A DNA stretch of 64,000 nucleotides from Pseudomonadota bacterium (GCA_020161575.1 JAIUNR010000006.1:186001-250000), one strand, 5' to 3'. Shown: positions 47,016-56,522, numbered from the stretch's first letter. The notes: generated by a model not told the origin, from the letters alone. Program-made: numbers and translations.

Positions 47016-48272
47016 TCAGGCCGCGCGGCCGGCTTCCGTCTTGGAGCGGCGGATGATTTTTGCCGCACAGAAGCCGGTCCAGCGTGCCTCTTCCGGCGCC
47101 TGGGCATGCCATTCCAGCATGGCGCGATTCTCGGGCAGAACGCTGTCCATCGGGTGCGCATAGAGGTGGGGAAGCGTGAGCTTGCCATCTGCCGGCCATT
47201 TCAGCGTGGTCATCATGCCGGCCTCGTCGAAATCAACGACAAGGCTCGCGGGCAGCGGACCTGCGGCCAGGATTGTGGCATCGGGGGCAATCGTGCGGGC
47301 GAGGGCGAGAATCCCGGCATGATTGCCGAGCGCACCCGCCCCGAGCGAGTCGCCGCGAAGCTGCGCGACGAAATGATCGGGCGCGTAGAGGAAAGCCGTT
47401 GGCTCCTCGGCGACGATCCTTGCAAGCGTCGCGGTGTCGTAGGGCCCCGCGAGGCGCACGCTCGCGCCCGCATGGAGCGGCAGGACAAGGCTCGCGGCGA
47501 GGGATATCGCGGCGCCGGGCTGCATCAGCGAAATGAGCCCGCGCCGTCCGTCCAGCCGCATCACGCTCGAAAGGGCCAGCGCTTCCGCGACAAGCTGCGC
47601 CTCGGAGCGGATCACCGCATTGACGCTGCCCTTCTCGCGGGTGAAGGTCACCAGGGCTTCCATGCCCTGATGCCGCTCCGCCGGCACCATCGGCATGATA
47701 TCTTCCTCCGACCAGCCTTCGAGCGAGACGATCCCGTCGGGCAGGTCGAAGCCGAAGCCGGCAACCGCGCGCACATGCATCACCTTCGCGGCGATCTGCC
47801 TCGCCTTGTCGCCGATCATGACATCGCCGACACGGTTCATGGTCAGGATCATCGAGGCATTGGCGCGTTCGGCCGCCGCGCGCAGCATGTCGATCCGCTC
47901 GTCGACGGGCGCGATGGCCGGCGTCGCGCCCGCCATGTGGCAGGCGAGCACGGCCAGCGGCAGTTCGACGCAATTGGGCAGCAGGATCAGCACGCGCTCG
48001 CCCTGTGCGATCCCGAGGGTGCATAGCTGCGCCGCGAGGAATTCCGCGCTTTTGACGAAGGATGCGCTTGTCAGGGTGCGCGGCTCGGTGCCGTTCCAAG
48101 TTTCGCGCATGGGGCAATCGCGCAGGAAGGGGCGTGCCGGATGGGCCGAAGCACTCTTGCGCGCGAGGTAGTCCAGCGTCAGCTGGTCCCAGGGCTCAAG
48201 AAGCGTTTCATTCGCCGATGCGCGCACGGATTTGCCCTTGGCCCCCGCTTGCGGGGATTTGCCGGTCGTCAT
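47016..48272 (-). CDS. degenerate AMP-binding (ANL) family protein
   Basis: 418 residues resembling the N-terminal domain of acyl-CoA synthetases: LGIAQGERVLILLPNCVELPLAVLACHMAGATPAIAP (about 86-122) is the typical early A-domain region. However, the phosphate loop that should read like TSGTTGxPKG is TFTREKGSVNAV (209-220), the later adenylate motifs are not recognisable, and there is no C-terminal thioester domain (family usual length is over 500). It is therefore probably catalytically inactive as a ligase, or performs another role. The frame is intact, so it is not simply a pseudogene. Lies 34 bp downstream of the oligopeptide-binding protein gene on the same strand. Confidence 0.65.
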   Translation of the reverse strand: MTTGKSPQAGAKGKSVRASANETLLEPWDQLTLDYLARKSASAHPARPFLRDCPMRETWNGTEPRTLTSASFVKSAEFLAAQLCTLGIAQGERVLILLPNCVELPLAVLACHMAGATPAIAPVDERIDMLRAAAERANASMILTMNRVGDVMIGDKARQIAAKVMHVRAVAGFGFDLPDGIVSLEGWSEEDIMPMVPAERHQGMEALVTFTREKGSVNAVIRSEAQLVAEALALSSVMRLDGRRGLISLMQPGAAISLAASLVLPLHAGASVRLAGPYDTATLARIVAEEPTAFLYAPDHFVAQLRGDSLGAGALGNHAGILALARTIAPDATILAAGPLPASLVVDFDEAGMMTTLKWPADGKLTLPHLYAHPMDSVLPENRAMLEWHAQAPEEARWTGFCAAKIIRRSKTEAGRAA

Positions 48273-48306
48273 GCCTTGCCCCCACGATGATCTGTCGGAT
48301 CAGCTT

Positions 48307-50118
48307 TCACCGATTCGGTGCTTTCCAAAAGGTATCATAGACGAGATCATAAGTCGGGAGACGCTCCGGGCGGCGGATATCACGCCAGCGCGCGGTCCAT
48401 TTCTCGGAAGCGTGGTAGAGCGGCAGCACGTAATGACCGGCGATCAGCAGACGGTCGAGCGCGCGGGCTGCGGCGACGAAATCCTCGCGGCTGCGCGCGG
48501 CGAGCAGTGCCTCGAGCGCGCGGTCCACCGCCTTCGAGCGCACGCCCGCGCGGTTGAAGGTGCCTTCGGCATCCGCCGCGCGGGTCGACCAGCGATTGAG
48601 CTGCTCCTGGCCCGGTGAAGCGCCGACCGGATAATTCTCGATGATCGTGTCGAATTCGAACTTGCGAAGCCGCGCCCAGTATTGGCTTGAATCGACCAGC
48701 CGGATGCTGGGGAAAATGCCCACCTGCCGAAGCTGATCGGCAAAGGCGAGGGCGATACGCTCCTTCTCGCGCGTCAGCACGAGAATTTCGAAGGTGAGTT
48801 TCTCGCCGCTCGCCTTGTTGACCATCACGCCGTCGCGGATGACATAACCGGCCTCGCCAAGCAGAGCGACGGCGCGGCGCATCACGGCGCGATCTCGCCC
48901 CGAGGCGTCGGTTCTGGGCGGTGTCCAGCTGCCATCACGCACGGAGGCGGGCAGGCGGGCCTCCTCCTCGCCGAGGATCAGCTGTTCGCGCGCGCTGACC
49001 GGGTTGGCGCGAAAAGAAAGCTCGCTCTCATCGAAATAGCTCGATGTCCGGCGATAGATGCCGGCGAAAAGCCGGGCATTCATCCACTCGAAATCGAAGA
49101 GGTGGAGCATGGCCTCGCGCAGGCGGATATCGGCGAAGACAGGGCGGCGGGTGTTGAAGATGAAGCCGGACATGCCCTTCGGGGCCCGGATCGGCAACGG
49201 ATCGAGCACGATTTGCCCTTCGGTGACGGCGGGAAAGGCATAGCCCTCGCGCCATTTGGCGGGATCCGCTTCCTCGCGGTAGTCGATGCTCCCGGTCTTG
49301 AACGCTTCGAACATCGTGTTGGAATCGCGAAAGAAATCGAGCGTGATCGTGTCGAAGTTGTAAAACCCGCGATGCACCGGCAGGTCCTTCGCCCAGTAAT
49401 CCTCGCGGCGGCGCAGGGTGAGCCGGTTTCCGGGGTCCACGCTCTCGAGCAGGTAGGGACCCGAACCGGTGAAGGCCGTGTAGCCCATATTCTCGAATTT
49501 TTCCGGGTCCGTCGCGTGTGCCGGCAGGACGGGCATCAGGCCGAGAATCAGCGGTAATTCGCGGTCCGAGGCGTTTTTGAAGGTGAAGCGGATCGTCATC
49601 GCGTCGCGAAGCTCGACCTTCTCGACCTTCAGTGCATTGGCGCGGTAATTCGGGCGGCCCCGCGTGGTAAAGAGGTTCCAAGAGAACAGCACGTCCTTGG
49701 CGCTTACCGGCTTGCCATCCGAGAAACGTGCCTTCGGGTTGATGCGGAACTCCACGAAGCGCCTGTCGTCTGGCACTGCGATTGTCTCGGCAAGAAGCCC
49801 GTAGAGGGTGAACGGCTCATCCTGCGAGCGCATCATCAAGGGCTGGACGATATAGGGAACCATGGCAGCCGGGGCATTCCCCTTGATCGCCATGGAGTTG
49901 AGGGCGTCGAAGGAACCAAAAATCGCGACGCGGAATGCGCCGCCCTTGGGTGCGTCCGGGTTGGCATGGGGGAAATGCGCGAAATCCGGCGGCAGCGCGG
50001 GCTCACCATGCATCGCGATGGCATGGCGGTGGGGCGCCTCGTCCGGCACCTGAGCCTGCGTGACGGAGAGGGATATCAACATCCCGGCGATGAACAGGGC
50101 GAATCGATTGCAGATCAT
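48307..50118 (-). CDS. ABC transporter substrate-binding protein (YejA/oligopeptide type)
   Basis: Periplasmic family-5 solute-binding protein, 603 residues with start at 50118: signal peptide NRFALFIAGMLISLSVTQAQ cleaved after it, and the SBP_bac_5 body with FSDGKPVSAKDVLFSW, SGPYLLESVDPGNRLTLRR and a C-terminal LPLYHASEKW. The long early segment HAIAMHGEPALPPDF and the overall size resemble YejA, the microcin C/oligopeptide binder. An in-frame start at 50154 would add 12 residues before the signal peptide. No yejB, yejE or yejF permease or ATPase genes follow, so this is an orphan component here. Divergent from ialB across 164 bp. Confidence 0.87.
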   Translation of the reverse strand: MICNRFALFIAGMLISLSVTQAQVPDEAPHRHAIAMHGEPALPPDFAHFPHANPDAPKGGAFRVAIFGSFDALNSMAIKGNAPAAMVPYIVQPLMMRSQDEPFTLYGLLAETIAVPDDRRFVEFRINPKARFSDGKPVSAKDVLFSWNLFTTRGRPNYRANALKVEKVELRDAMTIRFTFKNASDRELPLILGLMPVLPAHATDPEKFENMGYTAFTGSGPYLLESVDPGNRLTLRRREDYWAKDLPVHRGFYNFDTITLDFFRDSNTMFEAFKTGSIDYREEADPAKWREGYAFPAVTEGQIVLDPLPIRAPKGMSGFIFNTRRPVFADIRLREAMLHLFDFEWMNARLFAGIYRRTSSYFDESELSFRANPVSAREQLILGEEEARLPASVRDGSWTPPRTDASGRDRAVMRRAVALLGEAGYVIRDGVMVNKASGEKLTFEILVLTREKERIALAFADQLRQVGIFPSIRLVDSSQYWARLRKFEFDTIIENYPVGASPGQEQLNRWSTRAADAEGTFNRAGVRSKAVDRALEALLAARSREDFVAAARALDRLLIAGHYVLPLYHASEKWTARWRDIRRPERLPTYDLVYDTFWKAPNR

Positions 50119-50282
50119 GGCGAAAGCATAACGGGAGAGGCGCGTTGGGGCCACGCTTCAGCCGCAATCACACGCGAAGCCCATGTTTCCGCATATCCTC
50201 CTTTGGGAAGGCTTGCGGAATGCGTAAAAAGACGCTTAGAGGAAGCGGAATCGGCCTTCTCGGCCGCTATGAGGATCAAGGC

Positions 50283-50996
50283 ATGAATTCGCAGATCACG
50301 AAGGCAAAACTCGGCGCCGTCCTGGCGGGGCTCGTGCTTTCCACCGGGCTGGCCTTCGCGCAAGGCGCGCCGAAACCCGCACCGGCTCCGGCCGCCCCCG
50401 CCGCGCCGGCTCAGCCGCAGGGCATCAAGGTGCCGCTCAAGGCCGCGCCGGAGCAGAATGACTGGCTCAAGGTCTGCGACGAAGACCCGACGATCAAGAA
50501 GGTCCTCTGCTACACGACGCGCGACTTCGTGGCGGAGAACAACCAGCCCGTGATGGCTGTCGCGATCTATGCCGTGAAGGACGATACGCGCCGCTTCGCC
50601 CGTCTTCTCGTGCCGCTGACCTTCCTGATCCCGCCGGGGATCCGCATGTCCGCGGAGGGCATGACGCCGGTGAACGCCAAGTTCCAGATCTGCCTGCCGC
50701 AGGGCTGCTTTGTCGAGGGCGAGCTCAACGAGGCGTCGATCACGACGCTGAAGAAGGGCGCCACCTTGCGCATCGACATGCAGAACCAGCTCGGCCAGGA
50801 AGTGAATTTCGAAGTGCCGCTCGCCGGTTTCGCCAAAGCCTATGACAGCGCCGGTATCAGCCAGGAACAGCTGATCAAGATGCAGCAGGGCGAGCAGCCG
50901 CAGCAGGGGGGCGCGCCGGCCGCTGGTGCGGATGACCTGAAGAAAAAGGGCGAGGAATTGCTCAAGCAGCGCCAGCAGACCCCGCCGAAGCAGTAA
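50283..50996 (+). CDS. invasion-associated locus B (IalB) family protein
   Basis: 237-residue exported protein: signal peptide ending near GLAFAQ (about 22-27), a Pro/Ala linker (30-44), then the IalB domain (about 50-205) with NDWLKVCDE, KVLCYTTRDFV, the pair of cysteines in FQICLPQGCFVEGEL, and LAGFAKAYDS. The tail is rich in Gln, Lys and Ala. IalB of Bartonella is needed for erythrocyte invasion, but the family is widespread in free-living alphaproteobacteria and the general role is unclear. ATG 50283 is chosen to begin the signal peptide; the frame is open from 50145. Followed by a strong terminator. Confidence 0.88.
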   Translation: MNSQITKAKLGAVLAGLVLSTGLAFAQGAPKPAPAPAAPAAPAQPQGIKVPLKAAPEQNDWLKVCDEDPTIKKVLCYTTRDFVAENNQPVMAVAIYAVKDDTRRFARLLVPLTFLIPPGIRMSAEGMTPVNAKFQICLPQGCFVEGELNEASITTLKKGATLRIDMQNQLGQEVNFEVPLAGFAKAYDSAGISQEQLIKMQQGEQPQQGGAPAAGADDLKKKGEELLKQRQQTPPKQ

Positions 50997-51021
50997 ACTT
51001 GCTCAGGCCCTAGAAAACATG

Positions 51022-51050
51022 AAATCCGGCGAAAGCCGGATTTTTTGTTT
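51022..51050 (+). terminator. intrinsic terminator after ialB-type gene
   Basis: Perfect 9-bp stem AAATCCGGC/GCCGGATTT (51022-51030 with 51035-51043), GAAA tetraloop, running into TTTTTTGTTT. Confidence 0.88.
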
Positions 51051-51102
51051 GGCAGGAATGGATGGAACAAGATCGCGGAGGCGAAAATGCCGCCTCCCCG
51101 CG

Positions 51103-51435
51103 CTAGTTCAAAATCGCACCGCGCTTGATCGCGAATTGCCCGCGAGTCGCGGGCTCGAACATCTCGTCAATCTGCGGATGCCTCAGCGGCTGGCCGGATT
51201 CGTCGGGGAGCAGGTTTTGTTCCGAAACATAGGCGACATACTCATTCTCCTCGTTCTCGGCGAAGAGATGGTAGAAGGGTTGGTCCTTGCTCGGGCGCAT
51301 ATCCTCGGGAATGGACAGCCACCATTCCTCGGTATTCGCAAATTCGGGGTCAACATCGAAAATGACCCCGCGGAAAGGGAATCTGCGGTGTCTGACGACC
51401 TGACCGATGGTGAATTTTGCTTGTCGCTGTTTCAT
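51103..51435 (-). CDS. hspQ: heat shock protein HspQ
   Basis: Small HspQ/YccV (hemimethylated-DNA-binding fold) protein, 110 residues. In enterobacteria HspQ acts as a specificity factor for Lon protease and affects DnaA stability. Conserved features are KFTIGQVVRHRRFPFRGVIFDVDP at the start, EEWWLSIPEDMRPSKDQPFYHL, and YVSEQNLLPDESG. Upstream (51436-51508) is AT-rich with a possible sigma-32-type -35 (CTTGTGAAG on the minus strand), compatible with heat induction but not convincing by itself. A lipid A acyltransferase lies just upstream on the same strand; the pairing may be incidental. Confidence 0.93.
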   Translation of the reverse strand: MKQRQAKFTIGQVVRHRRFPFRGVIFDVDPEFANTEEWWLSIPEDMRPSKDQPFYHLFAENEENEYVAYVSEQNLLPDESGQPLRHPQIDEMFEPATRGQFAIKRGAILN

Positions 51436-51508
51436 GTCTCGCCTCGGTAGCGAGGAAAATAGTCAGTTTTTGACGCTTCACAAGTTGCACAGAATACTTA
51501 GACCTCTT

Positions 51509-52399
51509 TTATTTCTGCCACCTGCGGTGTCCCCACATCCATTGGGCAGGGGCTTCGCGGATGAAGGATTCAAATTGTGCCTGAATCGCCGCCACGATCG
51601 CGCGGATATCGGCGTCGCGATCCGCGCTGTGCGGAACCGGAATTTCAACGCTCCTCACCCGGAAGGTCGCGCCGCTTTCGCGCAGGACGGCGCCTGCAAA
51701 AAGCGGAACGCCTCGCATGCGCGCAACAAGTGCGGGAAAGGCCGTGGAGGGCGCCATCTGTCCGAAAAACGGCACGGCAATGCCGGTGAGATCGCGCAGA
51801 TCGGCCATGATCGTGACGGTCCCTCCGCCGGCGACGAGCTTCAGAATTGTCCGGGCCGTGTCATGCCCCTTGGAATGCAGGCCGAGCGCATAAAAGGGCG
51901 TGCGGAAGGCCGCGGCCTTCCTTTCGGTGAACGGGTTCTGGAGCTTCTGGTAGATTCCGGCCACGGGCAGGCCCAGTGAATCGAGGAGCGGCGCTGCCAG
52001 CTCCCAATTGCCCTGATGAAGCGAGACAAAGACCGCGCCGCCCGCGCGCGCTTTTTCGACCGCAAGGCGGGTATCCTCGTCGATCTCGAAACGGGCGCGA
52101 TCCTTGACCAGCGCGGCGATATGGAAACTTTCGGCCATGGTACGGCCGAGATTGTCCCACATCGCGTCGAGTTGGCGCGCGATCGTGGCTTCATCGAGAT
52201 CCGGGAAGGCCATGCGCATCTGCGCCCCGGCGCGCGCATGGCGCTTGTTGAGGGGCGCGATCCGCCGCCACAGCGCGCCTGAAAGCGCGCTTGCCCTGTC
52301 CGGCCCGAGAAGGCGTACGAGCCCGGCCAGCATATCGAATCCGAGCGCTTCCGCGTGAAAGCGAATCCGGCGGGCAAGAGGGAGAGGGCGGTTGGACAA
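51509..52399 (-). CDS. lysophospholipid/lipid A biosynthesis acyltransferase (LpxL/HtrB-like)
   Basis: Membrane-associated acyltransferase adding a secondary acyl chain to lipid A. The 296 residues have an N-terminal hydrophobic anchor region, the catalytic HQGNWE (H-x4-E, about residues 128-133), and later MADLRDLTGIAVPFFG and WMWGHRRW, which are typical of the LpxL/LpxM group. It begins with TTG at 52399 with AGGA 6 bases upstream; the next in-frame Met (residue 23) would remove the first 22 residues. Which hydroxyacyl chain it modifies is unknown. Divergent from the AEC permease. Confidence 0.87.
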   Translation of the reverse strand: MSNRPLPLARRIRFHAEALGFDMLAGLVRLLGPDRASALSGALWRRIAPLNKRHARAGAQMRMAFPDLDEATIARQLDAMWDNLGRTMAESFHIAALVKDRARFEIDEDTRLAVEKARAGGAVFVSLHQGNWELAAPLLDSLGLPVAGIYQKLQNPFTERKAAAFRTPFYALGLHSKGHDTARTILKLVAGGGTVTIMADLRDLTGIAVPFFGQMAPSTAFPALVARMRGVPLFAGAVLRESGATFRVRSVEIPVPHSADRDADIRAIVAAIQAQFESFIREAPAQWMWGHRRWQK

Positions 52400-52544
52400 T
52401 CGGGTTCCTGGAGAATGCGAACGGAAGGGAATGCGATGCGGGAGGCCCGAACCGGATTTGACCCGCTTTGATAAGCTGCTACGAAAGCTTCTTTCCGATG
52501 ATCGCCCGGCTCGTCAAGCGGCCGGTTGCCAGCCCCGTTTACAG

Positions 52545-53498
52545 ATGAGCCCGGTCCTTACGCTCGCCTTTCCCTTTTTCGGCCTCATCCTGCTCGGTTT
52601 CGCCTGCGGGCGCCTGATGAAGATCGAGGAAAGCGGCCTGGCCTGGATGAATTTCTTCATCGTCTATGTCGCCTTGCCGCCGCTCTTCTTCAAGCTGATC
52701 GGGGCGACGCCGATCGAGGAGTTGAGTAACGGGCGCTTTATCCTCATCACCACGCTCTCGACCTATCTCGTTTTCGTGCTCTCGTTGGGGATCGGGCTTG
52801 TCGCCTCGCGTGGCAATCTCAAGGAAGCGACCATCCAGGGCGTCTTCGGCGCCTATTCGAATGTCGGCTATATGGGCCCCGGCCTGACGCTGGCCGCGCT
52901 CGGACCGGGCTCCGCGGTGCCGACCGCGCTGATCTTCGTGTTCGATTCCGTGCTGCTGTTCACGCTGGTTCCGTTCCTGATGGCCCTGGGCGGAACCGAG
53001 CGCATTCCGCTATGGACGACGGCGAAGCTGGTGCTCCGGCGCATCCTGACGCATCCGTTCAATGTCGCGACGGCGGCGGGTGTCGCCGCGGCCTATTTCA
53101 AATGGCAGCCGCCAACCGCCATCGATACAATGCTGGTGCTGCTGAAGGGGGCCGCGGCGCCCGTGGCCTTGTTCGCGCTCGGCGTCACGGTGGCCCTGCG
53201 ACCGCTGACGCGCGCGCCGGCGGAAATGCCGGCGCATCTCTTCATCAAGCTGATCCTGCATCCCACGCTGGTTTTCGTTCTGCTCAGCCTCACCGGCGGC
53301 TTCGAGCGTGTCTGGATCCTGACCGCCACGCTGATGGCGGCGCTGCCGCCCGCGCTCAATGTCTATGTCATGGCGCGGCAATACGAGACCTATGTGCAGC
53401 GCGCCTCTTCCGGCGTGCTGGTGGGAACGCTGGTCTCGATCGTGACCGTGACCGGCCTGCTCTGGCTTATCGCCGAGAACCGGCTGCCCGTGCTGTAG
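52545..53498 (+). CDS. AEC-family transporter (auxin efflux carrier superfamily)
   Basis: 317-residue permease with about ten TM helices arranged as two five-helix repeats. Features include FPFFGLILLGFACGR, FFIVYVALPPLFFK, and YSNVGYMGPGLTLAALG, which is the crossover helix typical of the family. Bacterial AEC members move malonate, malate or similar acids; the substrate here is unknown. The frame is open from 52392 but ATG 52545 starts the membrane protein correctly. Convergent with the UbiH-type gene, 8 bp between stops. Confidence 0.9.
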   Translation: MSPVLTLAFPFFGLILLGFACGRLMKIEESGLAWMNFFIVYVALPPLFFKLIGATPIEELSNGRFILITTLSTYLVFVLSLGIGLVASRGNLKEATIQGVFGAYSNVGYMGPGLTLAALGPGSAVPTALIFVFDSVLLFTLVPFLMALGGTERIPLWTTAKLVLRRILTHPFNVATAAGVAAAYFKWQPPTAIDTMLVLLKGAAAPVALFALGVTVALRPLTRAPAEMPAHLFIKLILHPTLVFVLLSLTGGFERVWILTATLMAALPPALNVYVMARQYETYVQRASSGVLVGTLVSIVTVTGLLWLIAENRLPVL

Positions 53499-53506
53499 CC
53501 TTTGTC

Positions 53507-54694
53507 TCAGCTCGCGGCTTTCGCGCCGAAAGGCGGGTTCCAGCCGCCGACCCGCATGGCGAGCCGGCGCAGCGGCGAAATCGAACGCAAGGCTCCCAAC
53601 CCGACAGCGCGGGCGAGATCGAGCGGCAGCCGGTCCGCGATCAAGGCGGAATTGAGGATATCCACCCCTGCCGAGCGCATCTCGACATCAACCCGGCGAT
53701 CGCGGGCATAGAGGGGGAGGGCGCTTTCCAGCGCGTGTCCCTCCGCTTTCGCGGCGCCAAGTCGTGCAACGAGCGCCTCGACATCCTTGAGTCCGAGGTT
53801 GAGGCCCTGCGCGCCGATGGGCGGAAACGCATGCGCCGCTTCCCCTACAAGCGCGACCCTATCCGCAACCAGCTTGTCCGCCACCAGCTTCTGAAGTGGC
53901 ACGGCGGCGATCGGCCCCTCGATCTCGAGCGTGCCGAGCGCGCCTGTGGAGCGCCGCATGATCGCCTCGGCGAAGGCCTCGCGGGAAAGGGCGAGCATCG
54001 CCTCGGCTTTTTCGGGCTTCATGATCCAGACAAGGGCGCTGGTATGATCGCCGACGGGGACGAAGGTGAAGGGCCCTTCGCGGGTATGGAATTCGAGGCT
54101 GACATCCTCGTGGTCGCGGGTGTGGCGCAGACGGCAGGTGATCGCGGCCTGGGGATAGGGTTTTATCCGCACGCCGATTCCCGCCGCCTCGCGCACCCGC
54201 GATTTCTGGCCGTCGGCCCCTACGAGGATGCGGGTTTCGAGCATGGTGCCATCCGACAGCCGGACGCTCATTCCATCCTGATGCGTCTCGAATCCCGCGA
54301 CGAAAGCGGAGGAAACGGCGAGCCCCGGCGTGACGCGGGCAGCTTTCGCCATCTCCTCGACGATCTTCGCATTGGGAATGTTCCAGCCGAAAGCTTCCTG
54401 ACCCAGCTCCACCGCGCGAAAAGTGGTGGTCGGCGCCCGGACGAGCGCGCCGGTGATGTCGATCAGGCGGATCGCGCGCAGCGGCGCGCCATGCGCCTTG
54501 AGCGCCTGGGCGATGTCGAGGCGATCGAGAAAGGCGAGGCTCGATTCGAACAGCGCGGCAGAGCGTCCGTCATCGCGCGGGGCATCCGGTACGCCCAGAA
54601 CAAGCGTATCGAGACCGTTGCGCGCGAGCCCTATGGCTGTCGCGAGGCCCGCAGCCCCGCCTCCGACCACGATTACATCATGCTGAACCGGCAT
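53507..54694 (-). CDS. UbiH/UbiF-family FAD-dependent hydroxylase
   Basis: Flavoprotein monooxygenase, probably hydroxylating the ubiquinone ring. The 395 residues carry the FAD dinucleotide motif VVGGGAAGLATA (9-20), the second FAD motif ADGQKSRVREAAG, and the third, VALVGEAAHAFPPIGAQGLNLGLKD. The family includes UbiH, UbiF, UbiL and UbiM, which differ in the ring position and cannot be told apart here. No TM helices; membrane association is expected through the Ubi complex. The promoter lies in the 322-bp gap shared with the BMP transporter. Confidence 0.88.
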   Translation of the reverse strand: MPVQHDVIVVGGGAAGLATAIGLARNGLDTLVLGVPDAPRDDGRSAALFESSLAFLDRLDIAQALKAHGAPLRAIRLIDITGALVRAPTTTFRAVELGQEAFGWNIPNAKIVEEMAKAARVTPGLAVSSAFVAGFETHQDGMSVRLSDGTMLETRILVGADGQKSRVREAAGIGVRIKPYPQAAITCRLRHTRDHEDVSLEFHTREGPFTFVPVGDHTSALVWIMKPEKAEAMLALSREAFAEAIMRRSTGALGTLEIEGPIAAVPLQKLVADKLVADRVALVGEAAHAFPPIGAQGLNLGLKDVEALVARLGAAKAEGHALESALPLYARDRRVDVEMRSAGVDILNSALIADRLPLDLARAVGLGALRSISPLRRLAMRVGGWNPPFGAKAAS

Positions 54695-55016
54695 TGCATG
54701 CTTCCCGCTGCTGCTTTGCCGCCATCAAAGCCGTAAAAGCGGCTTTGGCAAGGGGATGGATCAAGGGCGCGCGGGGGGCAGCCTGAAAGAGCTGTGGTTG
54801 ACCCCTTGCCTGAGGATCGAAAGGCTTGCATGACAAGGGCCAGATGTCGATGATGATCCTGACGCAACATCGCCACCAAAGGATATGCCGGGCCTAGACC
54901 GCCCGAAAGCGCGCGCTCATGACGGCCACGATCCGCAATACCGAACCCGGTGGATTTCCTCCCCCCGGAACAAGACCAATGGGCGAGGCCCATCCTCCCT
55001 GGATTGTGGAAGCGTG
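54695..55016. other. 322-bp divergent intergenic region
   Basis: Lies between the UbiH-type gene (leftward) and the BMP-transporter ATPase gene (rightward) and must contain both promoters. It holds a 7-bp inverted repeat AAAGCCG/CGGCTTT (54727-54733 with 54740-54746) close to the UbiH start and one TTGACC (54798-54803) without a good -10. I see no riboswitch-like conserved core, repeat or small gene that I can support. Confidence 0.6.
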
Positions 55017-56522
55017 ATGGCGCCCTTCATCGCGCTCGAGGGAATCACCAAGCGCTATGGCGCGCTGGTGGCGAATGCCGCGATCGACCTCGAGATCGAG
55101 GCCGGGGAGATCCACGCCCTGCTCGGCGAGAACGGCGCCGGCAAATCCACGCTCATGAAAGTTCTCTACGGGCTGATCGCGCCGGATGTCGGCACGATCC
55201 GCATCGAGGGAAAGCCGGTGGCGCTGTCATCGCCCAAAGCGGCGCGCGCGCATGGCATCGGCATGGTGTTCCAGCATTTCTCGCTTTTCGAGGATTTCAC
55301 CGCGCTTGAGAATATCGCCATCCCGCTCGAGGGCGAAGTGGCTGGCGCCGATCTGCGCCGGCGGGTAACCGAGAAGGCCGCGCATTTCGGACTGGCGATC
55401 GAACTCGATCGGCCCGTGCATACGCTCTCCGCCGGCGAGCGCCAGCGCATCGAGATCCTGCGCGCGCTGATGCAGGCGCCGCGCCTGCTGATCCTCGACG
55501 AACCGACTTCCGTGCTCACGCCGCAGGAGGCCGAGGCGCTTTTCGTCACGCTCGAGCTTTTGAGCGCGGAGGGCATGGCGATCCTCTTCATCAGCCACAA
55601 GCTCGAGGAGGTGCGCCGCCTGTGCTCGCGCGCGACCATCCTGCGCGCGGGGCGGGTTGTCGGCGAGGCAGACCCGCGCAACCTCTCTGCCGCAGAGCTC
55701 GCCCGGCTGATGATGGGCGAAGGCGTGGCCGATCTCGCGCGCGAAGATCGCGAGATCGGTCAGGAGGCGGCCCTGGCTGTTACGCGGCTCAACACCACGC
55801 CCGACACGGTTCACGGCGTAACCCTTCGCGATATTGATCTCGTCGTGCGCAAGGGCGAGATCGTGGCGGTGGCCGGAATTGCCGGAAACGGACAGAGCGA
55901 GCTTTACGCCGCGATTTCCGGCGAGGGTGGCAAGGTGCAGGCGGGCGCCATCTGCCTGCTCGGCGAGGATGTGACCCGCAAGGACATCAATGCGCGCCGC
56001 CGTCTCGGCGCCGCCTTCGTGCCCGAGGCGCGGCTGGGGCAGGCGACGTTGCCGCAGGCCGTGCTTTCCGACAACGTGATCCTGTCCTGGCACGCGACCG
56101 AACAGATCGGTGCACCATTCCTTGATCGCAGCCGGCTGGCGGATGCCGCTCGCGGGATCGTCGAACGGTTTGATGTCCGGGTGCCGGAGGCCGATCCGGC
56201 GGCGATGCAGCTCTCGGGCGGCAATCTGCAGAAATTCATCGTCGGGCGTGAAATCCTGCGGGGGCCGCAGCTGCTGGTGATCGACCAACCGAGCTGGGGG
56301 GTCGATGCGCGCGCGGCGGCCAATATCCGCCAGAACCTGCTCGCGCTTGCGAAGGATGGCGCCGGGGTATTGGTGATCACCCAGGATCTCGACGAGGCGC
56401 TCGAACTCGCCGATACGATCGTCGTGATGAACGAGGGGCGTTCGAGCGCGCCGCTCGCCGCGCGCGATGCCAGCCGCGAACGGATCGGGCTGCTGATGTC
56501 CGGGCAGGAGCAGGACGCATGA
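55017..56522 (+). CDS. BMP-family ABC transporter ATP-binding protein (nucleoside/nucleobase type)
   Basis: Tandem ATPase of a CUT2/BMP-type importer, 501 residues. Domain 1: Walker A GENGAGKST (37-45), signature LSAGERQRIEI, Walker B ending LILDEPTSVL. Domain 2 has the degenerate phosphate loop GIAGNGQSEL usual in these paralogues, signature LSGGNLQKFIVGRE, and Walker B LVIDQPSWGVD. ATG 55017 begins APFIALEGITKRYG; upstream frame open to 54885 is not used. Overlaps the first permease by 4 bp (ATGA). With the two permeases and the BMP lipoprotein-like binder it forms a complete importer. Confidence 0.92.
   Translation: MAPFIALEGITKRYGALVANAAIDLEIEAGEIHALLGENGAGKSTLMKVLYGLIAPDVGTIRIEGKPVALSSPKAARAHGIGMVFQHFSLFEDFTALENIAIPLEGEVAGADLRRRVTEKAAHFGLAIELDRPVHTLSAGERQRIEILRALMQAPRLLILDEPTSVLTPQEAEALFVTLELLSAEGMAILFISHKLEEVRRLCSRATILRAGRVVGEADPRNLSAAELARLMMGEGVADLAREDREIGQEAALAVTRLNTTPDTVHGVTLRDIDLVVRKGEIVAVAGIAGNGQSELYAAISGEGGKVQAGAICLLGEDVTRKDINARRRLGAAFVPEARLGQATLPQAVLSDNVILSWHATEQIGAPFLDRSRLADAARGIVERFDVRVPEADPAAMQLSGGNLQKFIVGREILRGPQLLVIDQPSWGVDARAAANIRQNLLALAKDGAGVLVITQDLDEALELADTIVVMNEGRSSAPLAARDASRERIGLLMSGQEQDA

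Noticed and set aside
51077-51097. Hairpin GGAGGCG/CGCCTCC as hspQ terminator
   Set aside because: The stem is real but there is no U tract on the minus-strand side, so intrinsic termination is not supported.
54727-54746. Possible riboswitch or terminator hairpin upstream of the BMP transporter
   Set aside because: Only a 7-bp stem with no conserved purine-riboswitch core or U tract, and it lies closer to the UbiH-type gene.
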